Positions 22,618 through 35,324 of a stretch of 64,000 nt of DNA are shown in pieces. The stretch's first letter is position 1; each line of letters begins with the position of its first letter. The translations under genes and the position numbers were made by a program. This DNA is from Tigriopus japonicus. Its lineage: Eukaryota; Arthropoda; Copepoda; Harpacticoida; Harpacticidae. The notes under the pieces were generated by a model. The model searched no databases. It was not told the DNA's origin and worked only from the letters and a program-made list of their open reading frames with translations. Location of the stretch: assembly GCA_010645155.1 (NCBI GenBank), contig CM021321.1, positions 6,424,390 through 6,488,389 on the forward strand, given 5' to 3'.

Positions 22618-24660
22618 TTGAAATTCACGTCTTGATTAAAGCAAAGGACCTAAGACCAAAATATCATTAGCCCCACGTGATGTTTACTTTATGATGAACT
22701 GGTTCATTCAGGGTGAGAGAATTTGCAGATCAACTACTCGTATTTTGCTGGTGCTGCGAATCGGATCCGGGTCTTGGGGTTAAGTACCGAGTTAAGGTCC
22801 GTCTTTGAAATAGTTCAAAGATTGCATTCTTTTCAAGTTATGGGCTACGTATTCTTGACCTCGGCCAAAGTTTAGTAATTTTCAAGATTGAAGTAATACA
22901 GGTGGTCCACGATTTTTGGATTTTTTTTCATGAGCTATATGTGCAAATTGTTCTTTGTTGCGGATTGAATCAAATGTATTGAAATTTCGGCAAATTGAAA
23001 TGGTAAACGGAAGTTGACATGATTCTAGGGAAAAAAATCGTCCCTTTCCTTGAACTTTTCTAAGATAACACTGGTTTTAAACGTTATGACACCAAACGAC
23101 TTCATTATTAAGATAATTTTATTTTTGCGCTTATGACCGTCCTCAAGCCTTAACTTGACACATCATCAATAGAAATATTGATGAAATCTAAAGAGGCATT
23201 TGGGCTAGCAAATATCGAAGACACCCACTCACATTTGTGTGCATTATTATTTTTTGTAGAGGTGCATGTTAACGACGAATGGTTTTGTCCATCCAAAAAG
23301 TCATTTTTACTATTTTACTTGATATAGCAAATCATGTAAATATTGTTGTGTTAGAGCGTATTTAATTCTTAAAGGTTCCAAACATGGCATGAAAACAATT
23401 TTTAACTTTAAAAAAATTGGGCAAAATGCATAACAAAACAGACGCTACTTTCCAATTTTTTTCAACTTCAAAATTTGCCAATGTTTGGTCTTAAATGGAA
23501 TATAAACCATAGGCAATATCAAATTTTTATTGTTATGAGCCACTCGTGCCCGAAATGTTTAAAAAGAACTGGCAATTTTGGTATATTAACTGGGATAACC
23601 TATTAAGAATAACTGTATCATAACCAGTCTTGAGAGATGTTCTCCCAAGCATCTCATGACCAAGTTAAGCTTGAGCGCCAATTTCCCATCTCGTGCTCAA
23701 AGCTTTTACCTCGCTCAAGCAATCAGTTGTGAACGAATCGGGGAGAATCTGAGGCTTTCTTTTTCTCATCATGGATTTCGCAGGACCCTAGCCAGGACTT
23801 GACTTGCCCTAGCTTGGTTGCCTGCTGCAGGCATGCTAGAGATCCCTATCTTTCATTAGGGCGCGTGTAAGATCGAACCCTAGGCTGCTGGGAGGGGTCA
23901 CTCGAACACGAGGGTGACGAGTCCACTCTATTTTAACGTACGTTGCTTCTGGATTCGCCATTAAGACAACCAGTCTCAGTCGAACGATAATTCTTAAGAC
24001 GTGCTTTGTTGTTCCTAACAAGTACTTTTAGCCTTCAAATGATGACACTGCGCACAATTTGAGCTGATGGGTCATCAGAAATCCCCCGAAAACCAGTTTT
24101 GTGAACGTTACACACGGCCACTTGATGGTTCAGAGTAAGGATCTAAATATATAAAGGGGGCAGGGCACATGTATGAGTGCGCTGAGCTTCCATGCTAAAT
24201 TGTCCGTGCTATCTTATCTCTCTGGAGTGATTCTAATTCATACAAACTCATCCTCGTCCTCATATCTGAGGATCGCCTTGATTTTTGTCACTCAATCCAC
24301 GGAGGATGCGCCAATTTGTGACTGATATTAGACCCATTTGTTGTAAGTTGTGCGCGTTCATTACTGTCTCGCCATTCTTGCGCTCATTCTTCACGAGATT
24401 CAACGACTTTGCGTGCTTGCTTGGCTGAGATTTATGCAACGTACAGACTGACTTAAGCGGTCATGTTGTTTCCTCTTTCCATGTCCATGGGTTGAATCAG
24501 GGATAATCGAAGAAGAGAGATACGAAGATTGCATAATCAATCACCCGATTTCTCGCTCATCCGGCTTATCTTTTTCTCACTTAGTGCGAGACGAGATCGG
24601 AGACTGATTGGAGTTCTTGGATCTCACCCTCTCCACACATACACACACAGAACCTTATCA
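22618..24660. other. Intergenic region upstream of the TLC-domain gene
   Basis: About 2 kb lying between divergent genes. Apart from a TATA box at 24148 nothing functional was recognised. Around 23860-23950 the minus strand has a GGTTCGATCT-like B-box core, but no convincing A box or cloverleaf, so no tRNA or SINE is called. Confidence 0.4.
24148..24156 (+). promoter_or_regulatory. TATA box, probable core promoter of the TLC-domain gene
   Basis: TATATAAAG followed by a GC-rich GGGGCAGGGC stretch is a good match to a metazoan TATA core. Its distance to the next ATG (24661) is about 500 bp, implying a long 5' untranslated region or a small leader intron; a donor-like GTAAGT lies near 24340. 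Confidence 0.4.
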
Positions 24661-25625
24661 TGCATTCGGGCTATGTGGACACTTCCAGATCGAATTCGGG
24701 TCCGATGCCTCCCGAATCGGATCCCAATTTCAATCCGTTTTTGGCGTATGTGTCTGCGGGATTCACTTTCTTCTTGGTGGTCAATATTATTACCAAGTAT
24801 TATGTGCCTGAATCGGTTGAATTGGCGGGACCCCGATCGGTTTGGAAATGGCAAAACATCCTGACTTCGTTTATTCATTCGGGATTGACGGGTTGTTTGG
24901 CGCCTTTGGGATTCTATTTGGATCCGAATATGTGCAACGACATGATCGATGCCTTCAACTCCTTCACTCACATTCTGATCTCATTTAGTATCGGATACTT
25001 TGTGTTCGATTTTATGGATATGTACTTGTACAACAAGAAGAAGAGCACCTATGAGCTTTTGTTCCACCATTTTTGCGTGATCAGTTGCTTTGGTGTGGCG
25101 GCATACACCAAGCATTATCTTCCCTATGCCTCGTTGGCTTTGGTGGTGGAGATCAACTCGATTTTCTTGCATTTGCGTCAACTCTTCATTATCCAAGGGG
25201 TTGATCGGCAATCGAAACGCTATCGATTCGCCGCATTGGCTAATGTCATCACGTTCGTATTGTTCCGAATCCTGCTTTTGGGCTGGATGACTCGGTGGAT
25301 CACCATGAACCGGGATAATGTGCCATTGGTGTTCTTCACCATGGGCAGTTTTGGATTGGCCGTGATCACGGCCATGAATGCCATACTTTTCTACCGGATC
25401 CTCAAAAGTGACTACTTAAGCTCGGGCTCCAAATCCACGCCCATCAGTCCGAAGAAAGCACTCCGTCCTGACGAGGGCAATCCTCCCAAATATGTCTCCA
25501 AAGATGTGAACAATATCATGCACAAGATCTTTGACGACGATAGCGAGAGTGGAAGTGACGAACGGATCTGGCGATTGGCAGCCAAGCACTCAAAAATGAC
25601 CTCCAGAGACAAAAAGGAGGATTAA
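24661..25625 (+). CDS. TLC-domain multipass membrane protein (TLCD1/2-like)
   Basis: A single 321-codon exon with at least six hydrophobic segments, among them FLAYVSAGFTFFLVVNII, ILISFSIGYFVFDFMDM, ELLFHHFCVISCFGVAAY, ITFVLFRILLLGWM and FFTMGSFGLAVITAMNAILF. The ELLFHHFCVIS and LALVVEINSIFLHLRQL signatures are typical of the TRAM-LAG1-CLN8 (TLC) domain. The VVEIN...FLHLR form is closest to TLCD1/TLCD2, which influence membrane phospholipid composition and fluidity at the plasma membrane; it is not the ceramide synthase motif. The hydrophilic C-terminal tail (about 60 residues, Ser/Asp-rich) is cytosolic by prediction. The ATG follows a CA-dinucleotide-rich leader. A polyadenylation signal follows the stop closely. 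Confidence 0.82.
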
Positions 25626-26680
25626 GACTGAAAACAAGAATAATAAACACAAGCCGTTCAAAACAAATGGAAACGAGCCGCTCCGCTATGTTAGTGAAAG
25701 TCGCGGAAATGTCATAATCCTGGGTGAATTATCCATCTAAAGAAGAAATAGAAATCGTTCAAATAACTTAAAATAAGAATGCCTACAGTTACGTTGTGAC
25801 CAGTTGAAGAAATGCTAATGTTCAATCAATTTATAATGAAAAGAAAAAGTGAATCTAAATTCCAGTGAATCACGCGTCTGAATTCAAAGAGACTATGATT
25901 CTTGACCTCGAGGGTCAAAAATCTGTTTTGTATTTCGCCTCTCTGAACAAAGAGAAGTAATAGTAATAATGGTGATGATGCATGTGTGGGGATTGTGATA
26001 GAAAAGATCATCAGTCCTTTAATACATCGAATAAGGTAGTAGTTCCTTGGACCAATCGGGCAAAAAGATGATGTAGGGAAACGTGTTGAACTGAATGGAC
26101 AATGCCAATTTGAAGTGCTTACATACGCTTTGTCGTCTGGTTAATATGGAGAGATGATAGATTCGGAATGTGGATTTGATCAAGAGTCTACAGATCCATC
26201 TTAAAATGTGGGTCTCTTCAATAAAAGAGGGCAAATGATAGTTTACTCTAGTGGGGATAAAATGTGTTTTGTTTCTTAAATGTACAAGATAAGATTGAGG
26301 TTATGAGAGATTGCCAAGATTGCAAAGAGAACCGTCGCAAGCCTGATAATATTATGCACGAAAAAGGTAGATCAACTATGAATGCTTGGTTTGCTCCAAT
26401 CAGAGACTTGAAGGAGGAAGGGAACGAACGATACGGGTAATGTAATATGTTGAGCAATATCCATCCTCCTCTACTTGAAAAAAGAGATAATAGATGAGTA
26501 ACAGAGTAACAAGCGGATTCGATCCGCGAGAACCGTATTGTAGAGGGGTGGCTGCTGGTTTTCTCAGTAGGACAAGGTGTGGTTGTGATTCTCAATTTCG
26601 GGATCGGTCAGTCAGTAATCATGAATTCTGGGTTGTGGGTTGTTTTTCTTGTCACGGTACTTTTGCCAGGCCAACGATGT
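25626..26680. other. Intergenic region between convergent TLC-domain and CARM1 genes
   Basis: About 1 kb. AATAAA at 25642-25647 is a good polyadenylation signal for the TLC-domain gene, 17 bases past its stop. The rest is AT-rich with no coding signal and probably includes the 3' untranslated region of CARM1. Confidence 0.5.
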
Positions 26681-29600
26681 TCAATGTCGTAAATTGGCGG
26701 TCGATGCCGAAGTACTGGCATGAGCAGGTTGAGGCATGGCCCCATGACTCCCACTCATGGCATTCATCAGGTTACTGCTACCAGGTTGTCCTTGCATGTA
26801 GTCTCCGATCATCATATTGGCCGAACCTTGCGAGATCAAACTGGGACTGACACCCCCACCAATGAGCTGATTGAATTGGAGCGAGTTGGCAGCACTTGTG
26901 GGCGGAATGGGCGTGGTGCCGTTGCTCGACGCGTTCTGTACACTGTTAGGCGTGGTAGGCTGCTGTTTCCGACCCGTGGCTGGAATCGATCCTTGATGGA
27001 TGTTGGCGGAAGCAGACAGGTTAGTGGGCACATTGGCTGTATTGTTGTCCAGAGACACGTGGCCTAGACCGTCCACGATCATTCCGTTTACCAAGTTCAT
27101 AGCCTGAAATGGCGAAATGAACCATTAGAATACACAAGATGCTAGTAATACGTCCATCACCAATTTGCACGCACTAATGCACTTTTTAGACAACAAAAAC
27201 ATAGTGGTTAGTATACAACAAGTCCTTTTAAATTATTTTGTTTAAATTAACTTCATCGTCTTGTGAACTGTCAATTCACGCTCGAAGTTTTTAGGACTCT
27301 CGAAGTAACGCTCTAAAATCCTTGTGCAACATCCCATGAAGGCTTACATACAACCAAAATAAGTCGAAACGTACCTGCCGCGCTCCTTGCATGTCCACTT
27401 GAGCCCAATAATTTTCACTGGGTGACGTGTGGTTTTCGCCCGGAGGGGGTGCAGGTTGGACCCCGGTATATCGGAAGTAGGGGTTCTTGAGGTCGAGCGA
27501 GTTGGTGGATCTGATGTTGGTGCCCATGACCTGACATTCGATGGTGACGTCGTAGCTCTGTTTCATGTTGGCTACCATCAGGACTTTGCCTGTCATGATC
27601 TGACCTTGCTTGACAAAAATGGGTGTGTCCAAGAGACAACGCACTTGATACCTAAGAAAAAACATAGAATAAGTCTAGCTCGATCTTCGAGGCTAGGCTT
27701 CGAAGTTTGGATTGGGGAATCCTTTTTCGGCTTACCAGTGAGTCAAAGGCTCCGTGGGAGAAGTTGAGAGCCACACGGTGGATCCCGTGCCGATAAAGGC
27801 CACGTCAAACCAAAAGGCCAGTCCGTGGACAGTCCCCGATTCGAGGAGATGAAATTCGAGAGGGATCTCGATCCGATGGAGTTCCGTTTCGTGTGCCTTT
27901 TGGAAGTCAATCGTGTGTTTCTGAGTCTTGGCCATGCAGATGCGAATATCGAAGGTGTCCACGATGGGCTGTCGGAAGTATTCCTTCAGCGCAGCATCTC
28001 TCAGAGAGCTTAAATTGACGCCATGGAAGAACTCCTGATACCAGAAGTTGACCTTGTTGATTTGCTCCATGTAGAGGGCCTCATCTTGGAATGGAGCCAC
28101 GTGCAAGTCACCCAGAGAGGGGAACATTTTGCCCGAAGGTTTGAGCCATTTCTTGGCGTGCAGATAGGTCTCAAGCATGCGTTCGTTCAGTAACATGTAG
28201 CCCATGGGCTCGGAGATGATCATATCCACCTTTTCCGGAAGCTCGATCTCTTCGATCTTGCCGGATATCACTTGGATACATTGGTCTACCCGATTGCTCT
28301 TGACCAGAGCCTCGGCGTGTTTGGCAATGCTAGAACCCTCAACAGCGTAGACCTACAGAAATATCAAAATATAATTACTGATCTTAGTATGGTTTTAACT
28401 TGAACAAGTCGGACCACCAACCTTCTTGGCTCCGGCTTGATGAGCGAAAAAGCTCAATATTCCCGATCCCGCACCGACATCCAGCACGATCTTGTCGCGG
28501 AAATCGGCCAAATTGGAGAGAATGGCTCTTTGGTAAGTCGAGGTTCGGATATAATCCTGCATCATGTTCTGCTGTTGGGACAGGTAACCGTAGAACTGGA
28601 AATACTGCATGGCGGATGAATCCTCGGTTCGCTCTTTGAACACCGAGACTTGCGTGCCCGATCTGAAGAACACGGGAAATAGCCATGGATTTCGCAATAA
28701 TAACAATACCTCCAAGTTCATTCGAATCGTCGTACCTGATACTATTCACCATTTGCGTGAACTTTCGGGCCGGTTCTTCAGACTGGAATCGCAAGAGAAT
28801 CGTTTCCACATCCAAGTGGAAAATGATGCCCTGTCGACCGACACGCGCCGATTCCACAGACTGTTTCACCAAGAACTCTTGCTCCACTCGACCTTGGGAT
28901 AAACTCGCCGGGTTGTACAACTTGATCAACATGCCCTAAAACACCAACTCCGGCCAATTAAAATCCTTCAAATTTATATTTCGGTCTAGGTCAAGTTGTA
29001 ACATAAATATAACAAACTTGTGTGGGGTTCAGAACTAGCGATGAGGGAGGGGTAAGTCATCCTAATAAACCTAACCAATGTGTCACGACATTTGATCACC
29101 TAACCAGGATTTTTTCGCTACAATCCATGTCCAGTGTATAATCCACAAAAATATATGTGGATGAAATACAAATGAATAGGGCTTTCTTGGATTAACGGAT
29201 TAATCGATTAATCCATTGGCAGTGGATTAATTCGTGAAGTCGTTTTGTCAGACGGATAATTCGGAAAAAATGTTTTTTTTTTGTTTTATTACAAAAATTC
29301 TCCCGAAAATGAATGAAATTGAAGATTCCAAAAGAAATATCAAGCAAATGTAGGCGCTCTCTTGTGCAAGCAGTTTCAAAAATAATGATTATTTTGGAAT
29401 GATAAATTCATGTTAATAAATACTGGGATCTTTAATGACTTTAGATGTGTTTAAAACTATGTTTCAAACCAACTCTTACTATTCTTTTAGCTTGACACTT
29501 CTCAACATACAATTCTCGTGTTTGAGTAAAAGAAACGATAACAATAACTCACCTCAGGGTCGTATTCGGCCACCATAATCACGGCAAAATCGTATTTGGG

Positions 29601-29825
29601 CGTGGGTGTGCCAAATTCGTCCAACTGAGAGACCCGGATCTCACTGAAAGACAAGGTTGAGGGCGTAGCGGGCCCGCCCAGAGCTCCGTTGGATCTATGG
29701 CTGGTCGATCCCGTGTTCGTGGTGGTGGTGGTCGTCGAACTCTGGCAACTCCGGGAAGATTCACTCATGGTCACGTCCGTGGAAGTGGGAGGAACCATGA
29801 GGGGCGTGGAGCTACTTGAGGCCAT
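26681..29825 (-). CDS. CARM1: Histone-arginine methyltransferase CARM1 (PRMT4)
   Basis: Six exons: 29825-29553, 28935-28736, 28662-28422, 28352-27736, 27651-27375 and 27103-26681, about 676 residues. Residues about 60-150 form the N-terminal PH-like region. The SAM-binding site [20 protein letters not shown] (about 217-236) is followed by post-I VYAVEGS. The double-E loop [11 protein letters not shown] carries E286 and E295, the substrate-arginine-binding pair. The THW loop (EPLTHWYQVRCLL) and the dimerisation arm are present. The C-terminal Asn/Gln/Ser/Gly-rich tail (about 540-676), with [17 protein letters not shown], resembles the transactivation tail of CARM1. The enzyme asymmetrically dimethylates arginines on histone H3 and on splicing and transcription factors in the nucleus. 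All introns except the first (617 bp) and the last (271 bp) are short. The start at 29825 begins MASSSST; the longer open frame upstream lacks another ATG. Confidence 0.96.
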
Positions 29826-30101
29826 GATTGACGCGCACAAGAGACAAAGATCGGCTCAAGGGACAATGGGCGGGTGTGGGCGGATCTTCCTCCAAGTTGG
29901 AATCGGTGCCAAAATCCCTGTTTTGAATCCTCAAAAGTCGTGGAATCGGAACAACGAGCGAACAAGCAAGCAAACAGTCGTTGCACCAAGAAACAAGCAC
30001 AAATGGGCTGTTTGCCGAAATCGCGTTCATCCAGGGACTCCGTTCAACGAAACATCAATAGCGCGCGATTAGAGCTACGGAAAATGACCCGATAGATTCT
30101 A

Positions 30102-30282
30102 GGCCGTATGTTAACGCATCTAATTCAAAAGTGAGAGCACACCAAAATCAAGTCAGATTAACCGGCCTTGAGTATATACTTGTGAAAGTTTTTCTTTAGG
30201 GAGAGTAAATACTCGACGAATGCTAATTCGACTTGATTTTGGTATACTTTCGCTTTTGAATTAAATGCGTAAACATGCGGCC
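30102..30282. mobile_element. Short palindromic MITE, TA target site (Tc1/mariner-like)
   Basis: A 181-bp element whose 53-bp arms (30102-30154 and 30230-30282) are inverted copies of equal length with about 10 mismatches; ends read GGCCGTATGTTAACGCAT and its inverse. It is flanked by TA on both sides (30100-30101 and 30283-30284), the duplication made by Tc1/mariner-type transposases. It carries no open frame and lies about 280 bp upstream of the CARM1 start. Confidence 0.75.
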
Positions 30283-31226
30283 TAGAGAGAGGACATTCGG
30301 TAAAGTGAAGGTATTTTGAACTTTTTTTTCAGACAAAGAAGAACACTGAGTGAAATTTTAGAACTTCACTTCTCAGAGAAAAAATAATTCCATGCTAATC
30401 CAATATTCAAGTGTTAATGTTAAAACTGTGGTGGTACCATATTTTATTCATCTGTCACAGGGCAATAAAGTAAAGCTGAAGTACAGGAGAAGATAGTTAC
30501 TAAAGTACATGGGAGAAATGAATGAACATCTTTTTGGCGCAAATAAAGACGAATAAAATTATCCGACTAGAACAAAAAATTAAGAAAGGCACAATAGTCT
30601 CATAAGGATGATAAAAAGGCTAGAAATCAAACCAGATAATTCAAAGTAAATCACAACTGAATCAAACGTAGTGAATCTTATTTTCTTATCAACTTTTTTT
30701 TTTTTAATTATCTTGCTTGTTCCTCAAGTTTTAGGGGTGTTTTATCCAATTGACCTTAGAGATTTCTTTTGGTTTTGAAATTAAATGAGTGATTGATTGA
30801 AATTAGAGTCAATCTTTGATTAAGGATTGAGACTGTTCTGACTTCATGAACTTTTAATTAAATCTCGTTTAAACGGTTTTGCAAGAGCATGATTAAATTC
30901 AGAGACACTATGAAGGCACAAACTACAACAAAGCCTCAAAAAAGCAAAGCGTGTGACGACAGCCTTGATTCGCCAAGATAGCCTATTCTTGCAGCTGATT
31001 TTTAAGGGGCCTTGGTCCGTTCGTGTTTGATCCTCAAAATGAGGGCCCAGAGCTCTTCTCTTCTTTCTTCCAGCGCTCAAAACGAGCGGGCTGAGTTGGG
31101 CCATCCCTGAATTGGCTAGATAGATGGGAGAAATGCAAGAAAATATATTTTTTTGTATTGTTTTTTTGATTTTTTAATGGCCACTCAAACATCCAAAAGG
31201 TCTATATATAGAGTATTGGTTATGGC

Positions 31227-32136
31227 TAGGGCTGAATATTTTAGGTTTTACATAAAAACCTAGGTTTTAACCTAAAACGCCTTTTTTGGGCAATTTTTAC
31301 CTAAAAATAAGTTTCCAACCTAAAATTTACTTTTTTCTCGCATTTTTCAGGAAATTTTTACCTAAAACTAAGTTTTCAACCTAAAATTAACTTTTTTCTC
31401 ACCCTAAAGTCATTTGACTACGCCCACTTGAAAATTACCCCAGTGTCTTTAAAACAAAAAAAGGAAGAAAGTAGAAGAGTGGGAGCTACAATGTTTTTCA
31501 TCTCAACAACATACCGAATTAGCTTTATCAGGTGGTTTCAGGCCGGCATACTGCCAATTAAGGGCGCTCACTGTCATTTTTTGAAGTTATATTTTTCTCT
31601 CGTCTCGTTTTCAGTCATTTCATCTCGTTTTTAGGGCGCAAATTTTCAATTTCTTTTTTTAAGTCGAAAATTTTTTAACTCGTTTTTAGGTCAAAAATTT
31701 CTGAACTCGTTTTAAGGTCAAAAATTTCTGAGCTCGTTTTAAGGTCAAAAATTTCTGAACTCGTTTTAAGGTCAAAAATTTCCGATCTCCGTGTTTAGGT
31801 CGACAATTTTCGGTCTCATTTTAGGTTTTGGTCGCATTTTTGCCACTTTCTGCCATATTCTACCGCTTAACAAATTTCACTGGCACAAACTTTTCTATAC
31901 TGGCATTTTCCCCCACTGCCAAATAAAATTTTCATTGCCTTTGTCTCTGCTCAACTGTTTTTACTCTTGCCAAGAGTAAAGTGCTGAAAAACAATAGATA
32001 AAAGGCAAAATTTGGTCTGAAAAGCCACTGTAAAAGGTGTTATCTATTCAACCTAAAAAAAACCTAAAACGTAGTTTTGGGCAACCTAATTATGTCATAA
32101 TTTGCCCAAAAAGTTAACCTAAAATATTCAGCCCTA
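31227..32136. mobile_element. Non-autonomous hAT-type element with 8-bp target duplication
   Basis: A 910-bp element with about 21-bp terminal inverted repeats (TAGGGCTGAATATTTTAGG...) flanked by a perfect 8-bp direct repeat GTTATGGC (31219-31226 and 32137-32144). An 8-bp duplication with TAGGG-type ends is the hAT superfamily signature. The interior is a patchwork of AACCTAAAA-type motifs in both orientations and a 27-bp tandem array; no transposase frame exists. Confidence 0.85.
31663..31824 (+). repeat. 27-bp tandem array inside the hAT-type element
   Basis: Six consecutive 27-bp units fit exactly into 162 bp. The consensus runs GTCAAAAATTTCTGAACT then CGTTTTAAG. The central three units are nearly identical and the outer ones diverged. 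Confidence 0.85.
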
Positions 32137-35100
32137 GTTATGGCTAAATGGTAATGGACTATAAAACATTGTATAAGAAACAATCGGTGTCAGGAGGTGT
32201 ATCAAGAAAATTTTGACAGGTTATAAAGATATACAAATCAAAATTGCACCACAGAAAGTGGCAGTATGGCAAAAAATCGAACTAAAAACACGAGAATGAA
32301 TATTTTCGATCAATAACAATGCTAGTACCGGTAGAAACATGAAAAAAAGGAATAAAATTTTGAAAGAGTGGCAGAATGTGTCATGTCAGTATGGAGCTTA
32401 CTTTCTAAATGACAGTGATTGGAAGAAAATGACAGAATTTCAAACCTTTTCTGTTTTGTTGACTTGAAATCATTGGGCCATGTTACTCGATTACCGTTCT
32501 TTAGATTGCCGCACTAAAACGATTTCCCCTCTCTGTACACTCTAGTAAAATTGATTCGATCCTTTTTTCCTTTGTTCACATATTGCGTGCGAGTTTATTA
32601 CACATTGAACTACCAGTGAACTACAGGTTATCGTAAATATAGGAAGCATTAAACACAATATTTAATTGACGCAGATTGGAGCTTTAAGTTACTTGGAAAT
32701 GCTCCAAACATAATGTTGATGCCGCCGATTATCATTTTGTCATGATTACAGTTTTCAAAAGTAATGGACCATTTCCAAAGTTTTGGGTCTTTAGCTCTTT
32801 CTAAAATTTGGTTAACTTCCAGCCAAAGTATCATTCAAAACAAAACGATTTGGTTCTAAATCCTTTTTTTCACAATATGTTCTTATTGAAAACTTTTTGA
32901 AACCCTTTTTTGACTTTGCATTATGTGTCAACAACATTTGGAGTTAAAAAACCTTCCTAATCAAACCACTGGGATGGCCCATGAGGTAGACCATAGACCA
33001 CGGAACTTCTGGACGGCTGACGGCCACGCAACCTTTTCTGTAAGCGTCATGATGCTCGGGAAGCTACGTTACTCAATGCAGACTTATGTTAGATGTCAAC
33101 AACTTAGTTACCTTTTCTCTAGCTTATTTTTTCAGTCTCCGCATCTCCCATGTAAAGGAGTTTCACAGTTTTGATATTTTTGTAAGACTCATGCATGGAT
33201 AGACAACTCAAAACATCAAATTTTAACATATATTTAACTTGAGACAATCCAATTTGAATGTATGTAAATATCCATACAAGTGATTCAGATAGGTGATTTC
33301 TTCATGAAATATTTGGTATACCTTAATGGTTTATGGTTAATGTAAGCAATTGTTGATTATATAGCTGTTTTTCACATGAAAAGCCATACTAAAGTTTAAT
33401 TTATCACCCTTTGTGCATTAATATGTATCAAATACAAAAGCAATAAGACATCATACTATTAATCTGCCAAGAGTCCCAATGGGTGTGTCATGTGTATTGA
33501 CTGACCCATTCTTTTTATCCCTTCATTAAGTTAGATTAAGATACCTTTCTTTAATTCAATACATTCTAACTAGAGTGCACATTCCTCCTACCTTATCACC
33601 ATGTCAAGTTTCAAAACATGGGTTTCTCAGTAAATTCATTCTTATTCACGGATCCAAATAGTAATGAGAGGCCATGATTCAAGTCACACACCCACAGTTT
33701 CCTGTACTACTTAATGCTGTCTCAACAAGATCGTTAAGTACTTCACAATACATAAAAAGCACTACAAGAAGGAGTATCAAATAAAAATTCTTTCTTTGGT
33801 GACTTCGTCAATGGACCAAATACGTTTGTGTTGAAATTTTGGGCAAATATTTGTTAAGAAAAATAGTCTGTTTTGAGCTTGAAAGATGCCCAGAAATATG
33901 CCTCACACAATGCACACACTGAGATTTATCCTACTTGCTTGGTTCACTCACATTTAGAAAAAGTATATGGATGTTTGGTATGTGGCTGAATCACCAACAG
34001 AACAAGCCCCACCATCAAGACGAACTGACACACCATGAACAATCGATCAGTAGTTGAGATTTGATTGATTCCCAAAATAACTTTGGGTGAGAAGTTACTC
34101 ATGTCACTCAAGCTTTTGCACTATCAAAGGTGGGTGTGCCATGAACCATAGGCTGTAGCACTATATCAGATGAAGGAGTATTGTCAAATGAACTGAACGT
34201 GACTTTAAAAAACACACTTAAAAAGCACTGCACAGATGAATTTATCACATTTCAAGATGATTTTTCAGAATGTTTCAAATGTTGTGAGCGAGAAGCAACT
34301 GGCAAAACAAACAAGGGTGACTGCAAATTGTAGACTTTCTATAATTGTGATTTGGATCTTGCAAAATGATAAAGGCTCAAGTCATTTCTTCAAATAATAG
34401 AAACCTGCCATGAGCGTATGAATAGCAGAAGGAACTTAACACTCAAATTATAAAAAGATGTTGTTCTGTCATGAGATGAAATCATGCTGTCTGCTTGTCA
34501 ATGATCTCGTCACCTTTTGAATGGCAGATGTGGCCAATCCTGCCCAATGAGAATTGGCTTGGGTTGCCTGAATGACGCATAATTTGAGACAGGCACTTTT
34601 TCCAATGAGGTTTCAAATCCTGTATTAAGAAATCCTTGGGTAGACAAAATTAAGTCATTGGACAAGCTTTTACCAGATAAGATGCACTTTTCATCTTAGT
34701 CATTTTTTCTCATTTACATTATTGTTTTGCTGCTTTTGATTCCCAAAAGACCAAATCAAGTTCGTTCTCTGTAGCAATAGAACATGCGGAATTTTAGAAC
34801 AAAGATAGAATAATCTAATGTTTTAATCTAATGTAATCACATGATTATAATGTTTAAAAGTGTCTTTCGATCAATTATGTCTGTACAGTATATGTATAAT
34901 TTTTTCACAAATCACTATAATGAAAATAATAATCTTTATTGCGAGAACTCGCCTCATTGGACTATTTCATGGACATTTTGGTTTATGATACAATAATGAC
35001 CATTTAGACGGGGGCTTTCTGGGTTTGTTGAAGGCCCAAATTCTTTAACAAATAGCTTTTGAAGAGGCTTTGCTGTTGCAACTATCAATATCCCTTGGTA

Positions 35101-35235
35101 TACGATCCCATAATAAAACGAATAATGATACTATTTGTCAAACGAAATGACTTCATCCTTTATCGGGCTCATTCGTTTTTCAACTTGTTGCCCCTCAGTC
35201 TTTGTTGGAAATATGTAGGAGCGGATCCTTTAAAA

Positions 35236-35315
35236 CAGGGGTTGGCAACCACTTTGGAGTTATGGCCCACCAAATTTGACTAGTTTGCTCAGGGCCCACA
35301 AAACAGAATTCAGTG
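35236..35315 (+). mobile_element. hAT-like terminus, element interrupted by a Mutator-like insertion
   Basis: CAGGGGTTGGCAACC is the classic end of many hAT elements. The adjoining segment with GGCCCACCAAATTTGA is also found, inverted, at 45818 on the opposite strand, so both belong to one family. The element is interrupted after 35324 by the 820-bp foldback insertion, and no matching second end was found nearby. Confidence 0.6.
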
Positions 35316-35324
35316 GGTTAGGGC

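Noticed and set aside
23830..23960. tRNA-like element on the minus strand near 23.9 kb
   Set aside because: Only a B-box-like GGTTCGATCT is present; no convincing A box, cloverleaf or tail.
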